NCBI GenBank assembly: GCA_946623765.1
Contig: CAMORL010000105.1
Span: forward strand, 1 to 5,731
Direction of reading: 5' to 3'
Length of the DNA stretch: 5,731 nucleotides
Source of the DNA: an uncultured Clostridia bacterium
Lineage (GTDB): Bacteria > Bacillota_A > Clostridia > Christensenellales > CAG-138
Position 1 is the first letter of the stretch. Every line of letters starts with the position of its first letter. The notes beneath the pieces were generated by a model. That model was not told the origin of the DNA. It did no database searches and was given only the letters and a program-made list of their open reading frames with translations. The position numbers and the translations under genes are program-made. Positions 1 to 5,303 of this stretch are shown here, one piece after another.

Positions 1-2786
1 ATCTGTCCTTCCAGCGTAAGCGCCTGCGTCTTGAATGCCGGTGCGGCGGGCGCAGTTGTCCACTTTGCGTACAGCGTCACGTCAAAGCTGACGGTGTCTT
101 CTTCAAAGTCCCATGCGCGCATGTACCGGTCTCCGTCATAGCCCTTCCAGTCGGCAAGCAGCTCCGCAAGCGTGAAATCTTCCGTGCGATAGCCGACCTC
201 ATCGTCGTACCACCAGTTTCTGTTCCAGTCCGGTTCATACCAACCGCCGAAGACATATCCTTCACGGACCGGATCCTCCGGCGGCGTCAGCAGCGCCCGG
301 TATTCCGTTTGCTGTTCAACGCGGCCTGTTTCGTCCTCATAATCGGGAACAAACGTCGCTGTATAGGGTTCGCCCTTAAATACTGCCGTGACCGTGACGT
401 CGCCCGCAGGCATGACGAAGGTATAGGTCCACTCATCCACACCGATTGTTTCAACTTCCGCGTCTCCGCAGAGAACGGTAAGGGTGTCGAGCACGTAACC
501 GCCGCTGCCGTATACGTTCAGCGTGACCGTTTCCCCTGCGGCAGCGCGTTTTGTCTCCGATTCAACGTGCCCGTGCGCCGGTTTTTCGACGGTCACTGCG
601 TATTCCCGAACGATCCAGATATAACCGCCGAATGCAGCCCAATCGCTGTTGTATGCCGGGCGGAAATAAATCCGCACATCGCCGGCGTACGCGGCGTCCG
701 TGTAATACTGGTTTCCGATGCCGTCCGGATACCATCCTGTGATCGCTCCGTCTTCGACCCGCACAACCTTGATTTCTCCACCGGCCGCGAGCGTCGTCGA
801 AAGCACATACTCGCCCTCCGCGTCCGGGTTCTCCGCAAACCGTTCGGACTTGTCGATCGCATCGACGCTCCAATCCGGTCCGATCAGGTAGTACCCGTCG
901 TCAAACGGCGTATAGGTATAGACAGCGAGGAGCGAGGTGTCGTCATAGGGTCCGAAGGTATAGACGTTATTCTCGCTCACGCAGTCGCCGTACGGCTCTC
1001 CGCTCTCCTCGTCCCATTCAAACCCCTCTGCGTTATACCAGCCCGCAAACCGAAGTCTGCCGTTGTCGCGATACGCCGCGGTCGACAATGTGACCTCGTC
1101 GCCGCTGTAGATCGTTCCCTCGCGGTCGATCGTGATGCCGTCCCCGGATGTGCCGCGCGTCGGACGCACATTTCCGTATACCTCATAATGCGGGCAGTCG
1201 AAGCTGTAGATCAGCTCCACGGATCGTCGGAACACCATCAGCTTATGACTGTCGATTCCGTAAAACAGATCGTAAATGCCCCGGTATGCCTCGCCGAAAT
1301 CCGGCGTGATCCGGCAATCTTCGCCGTTGCTGCCGAGCTCGCGCAGCAATCCGTCCGGTCCGACGTCGTGAATCAGCGTTTTGCTGCCGTAGACCTTTCC
1401 CTCACGTCCGATCCGGAACCGATCGGTGAAATCGCCGCCGGGAACGTCCGTTGTGAGCCATACCGTCTCTTCCCCTTCGAAATCATAGATATCTTCTTCG
1501 TCGATCGGCGCTCCCATGCCGAAGGCGTTCTCTGTGCCTGCGACCGTGTGCGCATCGCCCATCGGATGCGGAATCTCGTCCATCCACTGAAAGCCGAGTA
1601 CGTACGCGTATGCTTCGGCGTCCGGATCGTCATAGGTATGCGTGACCGTCAGCGTCTTCGTGTCGGCGTTCAGGGTGAAGTGATAAACGCCCTTTTGCGA
1701 CGCGATCAGAATCATCGGCCGCGAATCCGAAGCGCCGTCATAACCGTCGCCTTCGACGAGGTGCAGATTCTCTGTCGAATCGAAGATGTAGTAATAGTTC
1801 TGCGTCCGCATATTGACGGGATCGTCCTCCGTGAAAGGCGATCCGTCGATCAGAATCCCGACATCGTACAGTTTGTACGGCAGAAGGCTATACTCGTCGT
1901 CGAATTCCTCACCGTCGACCCTGAGATCGTAGCGGTACAGCCCTTCAGCGTCCTTCGTGAACGTTCCGGTGATATCCATGCCGTCCCACACACGCTCGAA
2001 CACGCGGATCTCGCAGATGCCTTTGCTGCGGAATACCGCGGAGACCGTGACCGGTCCCTCCGGCATAACGAAACTGTACTGATTGTCGTGCTCGGCGCTC
2101 TGCGTAAGCGCAACCGGCGTTCCGCCGCACGTCGCGGAGATCGACGACAGCTCATAGTATTCGGATTCCGGATCAGCGGTCAGTACAACGGTATCGCCCG
2201 CGTACGCCTCACTGCAGTCCGCCGATACGATCCCGTGCTGCACTTCCCCGACCGTGACAGTGTATTGTTCGGGAATTGTCACGGAAATCGGAATATAGAA
2301 GGGACCCATTTCTGTATAATCGTAGAAATCCGGATAATAATAGCGGCTGACATATTCCAGCATGCCCGTGTAGGTTCCCGGCTCATATTCACCTTCCGGA
2401 ATTCTGATCGCGCAGTAGGATATGTCTGATAAATCCCGGAACACCGCTTCACAGCCGTAGACGCCGCCGCCGACCAGCCATTCCCACGGATTGCCGTATT
2501 CCATCACGGTAAGAACGTCATACGGAACCGTGTTCGTTCCGTCGGTCATGGATCCTTCTGTAAATACAAGCACGAAACTCTGTCCCGCAGATTCATCGAC
2601 CGGCGGCATCGAAGACAGTTCCACCCCGAATGTCGTGTACTCCTTCCGGTAATCCACCGTAACGGAATCCGGACTTGCAAGCGTAAAGGTGTAATCCGCT
2701 TCTTCCGCAGCCGCCGCAGGCAATAAGCCGATGCAGAGCAGCAAGACGAGAGACAGGCTCATCAGTTTTTTTATAAATCTTTTCAT
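1..2786 (-). CDS. Secreted multi-domain surface protein with InlB-type repeats (partial, C-terminus beyond left edge)
   Basis: The frame is open from the ATG at 2786 to the window edge (928 full codons, no stop). AAAGGAG at 2793-2799 lies 6 nt before the ATG and fixes the start. Residues 1-27 form a Sec signal peptide: a basic MKRFIKK, a Leu-rich core, then PAAAA before EE. Residues 32-172 look like an Ig-like beta domain. Residues 173-253 and 729-804 are divergent bacterial repeats, each ending in a 'MP(E/A)G-VTV-AVF' motif. Residues 255-545 are unassigned and acidic. Around residue 583 another FAGWY motif appears. Residues 628-726 start with DGYYLIG and are rich in Tyr and Trp. Residues 808-909 match the InlB B-repeat (GYVFGGWY ... 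LYAKW). These repeats are known from cell-surface and secreted proteins, so an extracellular binding or adhesive role is inferred; no catalytic motif was seen. Any anchor (LPXTG, SLH or other) would lie off the window. It is transcribed divergently from the methyltransferase gene. Confidence 0.93.
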   Translation of the reverse strand, partial: MKRFIKKLMSLSLVLLLCIGLLPAAAAEEADYTFTLASPDSVTVDYRKEYTTFGVELSSMPPVDESAGQSFVLVFTEGSMTDGTNTVPYDVLTVMEYGNPWEWLVGGGVYGCEAVFRDLSDISYCAIRIPEGEYEPGTYTGMLEYVSRYYYPDFYDYTEMGPFYIPISVTIPEQYTVTVGEVQHGIVSADCSEAYAGDTVVLTADPESEYYELSSISATCGGTPVALTQSAEHDNQYSFVMPEGPVTVSAVFRSKGICEIRVFERVWDGMDITGTFTKDAEGLYRYDLRVDGEEFDDEYSLLPYKLYDVGILIDGSPFTEDDPVNMRTQNYYYIFDSTENLHLVEGDGYDGASDSRPMILIASQKGVYHFTLNADTKTLTVTHTYDDPDAEAYAYVLGFQWMDEIPHPMGDAHTVAGTENAFGMGAPIDEEDIYDFEGEETVWLTTDVPGGDFTDRFRIGREGKVYGSKTLIHDVGPDGLLRELGSNGEDCRITPDFGEAYRGIYDLFYGIDSHKLMVFRRSVELIYSFDCPHYEVYGNVRPTRGTSGDGITIDREGTIYSGDEVTLSTAAYRDNGRLRFAGWYNAEGFEWDEESGEPYGDCVSENNVYTFGPYDDTSLLAVYTYTPFDDGYYLIGPDWSVDAIDKSERFAENPDAEGEYVLSTTLAAGGEIKVVRVEDGAITGWYPDGIGNQYYTDAAYAGDVRIYFRPAYNSDWAAFGGYIWIVREYAVTVEKPAHGHVESETKRAAAGETVTLNVYGSGGYVLDTLTVLCGDAEVETIGVDEWTYTFVMPAGDVTVTAVFKGEPYTATFVPDYEDETGRVEQQTEYRALLTPPEDPVREGYVFGGWYEPDWNRNWWYDDEVGYRTEDFTLAELLADWKGYDGDRYMRAWDFEEDTVSFDVTLYAKWTTAPAAPAFKTQALTLEGQ

Positions 2787-2792
2787 GGCGCG

Positions 2793-2799
2793 CTCCTTT
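2793..2799 (-). promoter_or_regulatory. Ribosome binding site of the surface-protein gene
   Basis: AAAGGAG on the minus strand, 6 nt before the ATG at 2786. It is a near-consensus Shine-Dalgarno sequence and directly precedes a signal-peptide coding start, so both support each other. Confidence 0.85.
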
Positions 2800-2837
2800 C
2801 GCATGTCAATCCGGATCGTATATCATTTTCTATATAC

Positions 2838-2866
2838 ATCTTACCATATGCGCCTGAAATAAGCAA
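2838..2866 (-). promoter_or_regulatory. Predicted sigma-A promoter of the surface-protein gene
   Basis: On the minus strand TTGCTT (2861-2866) and TAAGAT (2838-2843) are separated by 17 nt. TGG immediately precedes the -10 box, giving an extended -10 (TGn). Transcription would begin near 2831, leaving a leader of about 45 nt before the ATG. Predicted from sequence match only. Confidence 0.55.
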
Positions 2867-2891
2867 GGCAGAATCGCACGAAATATCGTTG

Positions 2892-2913
2892 GTTTCCGGT
2901 ATCAATCGGAAAC
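2892..2913. repeat. Inverted repeat in the divergent intergenic region
   Basis: GTTTCCG (2892-2898) and CGGAAAC (2907-2913) are perfect 7-bp arms around an 8-nt centre. Allowing one G-T pair, the stem extends to 9 bp around ATCA. Neither side is followed by a T run, so it is not an intrinsic terminator. It lies upstream of both divergent promoters and could be a regulator binding site; this is inference. Confidence 0.5.
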
Positions 2914-3011
2914 GCATAAAACCGCGCCGTTTCACACCGGTCCGGCAGTTTTCATTCTCCCCCGCAGCATGCGAACCGTATAAAAAACTTTACAAGATGT
3001 AGCTTTTGCGC

Positions 3012-3040
3012 TTGTGTTTTCATACAAGATATTGTATACT
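3012..3040 (+). promoter_or_regulatory. Predicted sigma-A promoter of the methyltransferase gene
   Basis: TTGTGT (3012-3017) and TATACT (3035-3040) have an optimal 17-nt spacer. Transcription would begin near 3047, about 30 nt before the ATG at 3077. This placement argues against the in-frame GTG at 3014, which lies within the -35 box. Confidence 0.6.
3022..3037. promoter_or_regulatory. Operator-like palindrome over the methyltransferase -10 region
   Basis: ATACAA-GATA-TTGTAT is a perfect 6-bp dyad covering the promoter spacer and the first three bases of the -10 box. A second copy of its left part, TACAAGAT, occurs at 2991-2998 and repeats at 3023-3030, 32 bp apart (about three helical turns). 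The placement suits repression of the methyltransferase gene. The binding protein is unknown and no regulator gene is visible in the window. Confidence 0.4.
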
Positions 3041-3066
3041 ATAAATGAATTCAAACAGAGATGTTC

Positions 3067-3071
3067 GGAGG
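3067..3071 (+). promoter_or_regulatory. Ribosome binding site that fixes the methyltransferase start
   Basis: GGAGG at 3067-3071 sits 5 nt before the ATG at 3077. No comparable site precedes the upstream in-frame GTG at 3014. This supports a 399-residue protein rather than one of 420 residues. Confidence 0.75.
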
Positions 3072-3076
3072 CGGGT

Positions 3077-4276
3077 ATGCGCGTTTATTGTACGGAGGAA
3101 CAACATGCGGCGGGCGGCGACGGATCGTTTATTCTGGCAAAGGCGGAGGACGCGCTGAACTCTTTGATCGAGCGTTTCGAAGGCTGCGTTCGGCTGATCT
3201 ATCTTGATCCGCCGTTTCGCACCGGCGAATCGTTCAAGATGAAAATCGGCAAAGGAAAACAGGCGCAGACCGTCGTTTTGTACGAGGACAAGCTCGATGA
3301 GGAAAGCTACCTTGCCTGGCTTCGGACGATCCTTATAGGCTGTCACAAGCTGCTCGATGCACGCGGCTCGATCTATCTGCATCTGGATTACCGCATGTCG
3401 CACAAAGCGCGGGTTCTGCTCGACGAGATCTTCGGCGAAGACAATTTCATGAACGAGATCATCTGGGCATACCGTTCCGGCGGACGCGCTACGCGCTGCT
3501 ATCCGAGAAAGCATGACACGATCCTCTTCTATCGCAAATCGAAAAAGGTCCTGTTCAACATCAAAGCGGTCGGCACGCCGCGCGGTCCGGAGCGCCGCAA
3601 CCACATGAAGCGCTATATCGACGAGGACGGACGCATCGCCTTCTCCATCCGTTCAAACGGCAAGACCTATACCTATTATGAGGATTCCCTGATCTACCCC
3701 TCCGACGTCTGGTCCGACATCGAGCATCTGCAGCAGAAGGATCGCGAACGCACCGGTTTTCTGACGCAGAAGCCGGAAGCGCTTCTGAAGCGCATTATCG
3801 CCGCATCCTCGGAACCCGGCGATCTCGTGGTCGATCTGTTCTCCGGCAGCGGCACGACCGCGGCAGCCGCGACGAGGCTCGGACGGCGGTTCATTGCGGT
3901 CGATCAGAGTCCCGTTGCCTGCGCGCTGCTTAGGCGGCGTCAGCTCGGGATCACCAGTGAACCGACGCTGACCGAGGAAACCCCGCACACGCTTTCGATC
4001 CGCTACCCCGCCGATCAGACCCCCTGCCGCATCACGACGGAGATCGTCCAAAAGAGCGGCAGAAGCTATGTCGCGCTCAAAAAGACCTCGTTCTCGTCCA
4101 AAGATTCCGCGCCGATGTACGCCGCAACCGGCTATGTGGACGGCGCCTGCTTCCACGCGCTGCATACCAACTGCGCGCCGAAACTGCCGATTCAGCTCCC
4201 GCTGCCGAAAGAGCATACGCCGGTGCTGCATGTTGTCAGCGTTCACGGCGAACAGGCGTTCTTCACGCTGGAATAA
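3077..4276 (+). CDS. Beta-class site-specific DNA methyltransferase (N6_N4_Mtase family), solitary
   Basis: Predicted 399-residue enzyme that transfers a methyl group from S-adenosylmethionine to an exocyclic amino group in DNA. Motifs run in the beta-class order. Catalytic motif IV is DPPF at residues 44-47. A variable, presumed target-recognition region follows (about 60-215, with YRSGGR, KHDTILFYRKS and VWSDI). Motif X is TQKPEALLKRII at 220-231 and the SAM-binding motif I is DLFSGSGTT at 243-251, with an acidic D266 after the next strand. DPP rather than SPP favours adenine-N6 methylation, which is inference. Residues from about 290 to 399 form an extension, apparently beta-rich, that I do not recognise. 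The ATG at 3077 is preferred over the GTG at 3014 because of the GGAGG site and the promoter position. The gene is monocistronic, with its own terminator. No restriction gene is seen, so it is an orphan methyltransferase within this window. At 399 residues it is shorter than typical type III Mod subunits. Confidence 0.92.
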   Translation: MRVYCTEEQHAAGGDGSFILAKAEDALNSLIERFEGCVRLIYLDPPFRTGESFKMKIGKGKQAQTVVLYEDKLDEESYLAWLRTILIGCHKLLDARGSIYLHLDYRMSHKARVLLDEIFGEDNFMNEIIWAYRSGGRATRCYPRKHDTILFYRKSKKVLFNIKAVGTPRGPERRNHMKRYIDEDGRIAFSIRSNGKTYTYYEDSLIYPSDVWSDIEHLQQKDRERTGFLTQKPEALLKRIIAASSEPGDLVVDLFSGSGTTAAAATRLGRRFIAVDQSPVACALLRRRQLGITSEPTLTEETPHTLSIRYPADQTPCRITTEIVQKSGRSYVALKKTSFSSKDSAPMYAATGYVDGACFHALHTNCAPKLPIQLPLPKEHTPVLHVVSVHGEQAFFTLE

Positions 4277-4294
4277 CCGTATCCGAAAAACGAC

Positions 4295-4335
4295 GAGCCG
4301 TCCGATCAGTTTCCCGGACGGCTCCTTTTTTCTTT
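4295..4335 (+). terminator. Intrinsic terminator of the methyltransferase gene
   Basis: GAGCCGTCCG (4295-4304) pairs perfectly with CGGACGGCTC (4315-4324) across a 10-nt loop, followed by CTTTTTTCTTT (4325-4335). It lies 18 nt after the TAA. On the other strand a run of five T follows the stem at a short distance, so weak activity against leftward readthrough is possible. Confidence 0.92.
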
Positions 4336-4361
4336 GCGGCACGTTGTGCGGTCTCGATACG

Positions 4362-4390
4362 AAAAAACTCCCGGAGCGTCCTCCGGGAGT
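4362..4390 (-). terminator. Intrinsic terminator of the prsW-like gene
   Basis: ACTCCCGGAG (4367-4376) and CTCCGGGAGT (4381-4390) form a perfect 10-bp stem with a 4-nt loop. On the minus strand the stem runs into six T (4367-4362; the innermost T closes the stem). It lies 30 nt past the prsW-like stop codon and faces the methyltransferase terminator. Confidence 0.92.
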
Positions 4391-4420
4391 CCTGCCCGTT
4401 TTGCGGGGCGTAAAGCGGTT

Positions 4421-5191
4421 TTATCGGTACAGATTGAGCGGAGCGAGCATCTTTTCGGACTTGCTCCATTTGTGGATCTTCACCATCATGACGATCGTCA
4501 GCGCGAGCATTGCAAGGATCGACACGAAGAAGAGAACGAGGGTCAGATCGCTGATATTGATCAGGTCCTGCGCGAAGTCGTAAAGACCGTGCGCCGCGAA
4601 CGGCACAAGGATTGCAAGCACGTAGAAGCCCTTCTTTCCGGTTGCTCTCGCCTCGCCGTAGAACAGACCCATGAGCGCGCCGAACGTGAAATGGAACGGC
4701 GTAAGCGTACGGATGAGCGTGGTGAACAGCGAACCCGACGGATCCACATACAACGCATCTTCGAGAAGCTGGAATCCGATCCCAACGATCGCGCCGCATA
4801 GAACGGCGTCGAACCGGTTCTCGATCGTTCCGCGGCGTTTTGCGGCAAGCGTGACGCCGACAAATTTCAGAATCTCCTCGATGAGCGCCGCCATGATAAA
4901 CGCGTTGATCGCGGAGGAAGCAAGCATCAGGTTTGCGGGCAGTTTCTGCCCTGCCTCCGCTGCGGCGTCAGCGCCCTTCAGCATGTTTGCGATTCCACCG
5001 CCGACTGCGTCGACGATGATTCCGATGATGATCGGCGGGACGCACGCCAGCGCGCCGAACAACAGCATCAGCCACACAGAACCCTTGGGAAACCTGCGGT
5101 TCTTTTTGTAGTGCAGCATCCACATGATCAGCGCAATGGAGATCGGCAGCGAAATGGCGATTCCGATTACAGTCAGCAGAATCTTCGGCAT
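4421..5191 (-). CDS. PrsW-family intramembrane metalloprotease
   Basis: A 256-residue polytopic membrane protein with about seven hydrophobic segments (roughly 4-26, 40-62, 91-117, 128-148, 153-179, 189-205 and 213-240). It carries the PrsW/CAAX-type protease signature: EEILKF at 105-110, LLEDALY at 142-148, H167 in HFTFGALMG, and HGLYDF at 201-206. These Glu and His residues are the presumed catalytic or metal-binding set. In Bacillus subtilis PrsW performs site-1 cleavage of the anti-sigma factor RsiW; family members elsewhere have mostly unknown substrates. No sigma/anti-sigma pair is seen here, so the substrate cannot be inferred. A loop of about 28 residues rich in Gly and Ala (63-90) separates segments 2 and 3. 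The start is the ATG at 5191, 9 nt after AGGGGG (5201-5206). The gene lies 112 bp downstream of dnaJ on the same strand and ends at the terminator at 4362-4390. Confidence 0.92.
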   Translation of the reverse strand: MPKILLTVIGIAISLPISIALIMWMLHYKKNRRFPKGSVWLMLLFGALACVPPIIIGIIVDAVGGGIANMLKGADAAAEAGQKLPANLMLASSAINAFIMAALIEEILKFVGVTLAAKRRGTIENRFDAVLCGAIVGIGFQLLEDALYVDPSGSLFTTLIRTLTPFHFTFGALMGLFYGEARATGKKGFYVLAILVPFAAHGLYDFAQDLINISDLTLVLFFVSILAMLALTIVMMVKIHKWSKSEKMLAPLNLYR

Positions 5192-5200
5192 TGTATCATT

Positions 5201-5206
5201 CCCCCT
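5201..5206 (-). promoter_or_regulatory. Ribosome binding site of the prsW-like gene
   Basis: AGGGGG on the minus strand, 9 nt before the ATG at 5191. It is a G-rich, imperfect Shine-Dalgarno sequence but the only purine-rich stretch near the start. An out-of-frame ATG at 5199 lies between it and the start codon. Confidence 0.6.
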
Positions 5207-5236
5207 GTATTATGATTCCGAGCTTATGGACCGTTC

Positions 5237-5260
5237 CGTCTGCGCAGACGAAGCATCTGC
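5237..5260 (-). other. Competing hairpins in the dnaJ-prsW gap
   Basis: Read on the minus strand, three adjacent elements occur: GCAGATG (5260-5254), CGTCTGC (5250-5244) and GCAGACG (5243-5237). The middle one can pair with the first (7 bp with one G-U, loop CUU) or with the third, forming a perfect 14-bp palindrome, CGTCTGCGCAGACG (5237-5250). No T run follows, so this is not a terminator. Any role in processing or control is speculative. Confidence 0.4.
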
Positions 5261-5303
5261 AGCCCGGAACCCCGACCTCGACCGACCGCAAACAGCCTGC
5301 CGG

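Noticed and set aside
309..2429. Plus-strand open frame of 706 codons opposite the surface-protein gene
   Set aside because: It lies codon-on-codon antisense to the real minus-strand gene. It stays open only because that gene avoids TTA, CTA and TCA codons; it closes at 2427-2429, where the real gene uses TTA TCA. Its translation is Arg/Val-rich with no recognisable domain, while the minus strand gives a signal peptide, RBS and known repeats.
2726..2786. Lipoprotein signal with a lipobox at Cys18 of the surface protein
   Set aside because: The residues before Cys18 are LLL, without the small residue required at -1, and the hydrophobic core continues past it to an AAAA site typical of signal peptidase I.
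3077..4276. A complete restriction-modification system
   Set aside because: No endonuclease, specificity subunit or controller protein is visible on either side; the flanking genes are a surface protein and a membrane protease.
3020..4342. Minus-strand frames opposite the methyltransferase (3020-3604 and 3653-4342)
   Set aside because: They are antisense to a gene with complete catalytic motifs, have no RBS or domain, and the second runs through the terminator hairpin.
4068..4801. Overlapping plus- and minus-strand frames around 4068-4801
   Set aside because: Arg/Ser-rich shadow translations that cross the two terminators and overlap the methyltransferase and prsW-like genes.
5192..5220. 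Promoter for the prsW-like gene based on CATAAT in the gap after dnaJ
   Set aside because: The hexamer lies so close to the RBS that transcription would start at or within it, and no acceptable -35 box is found at 17 nt.
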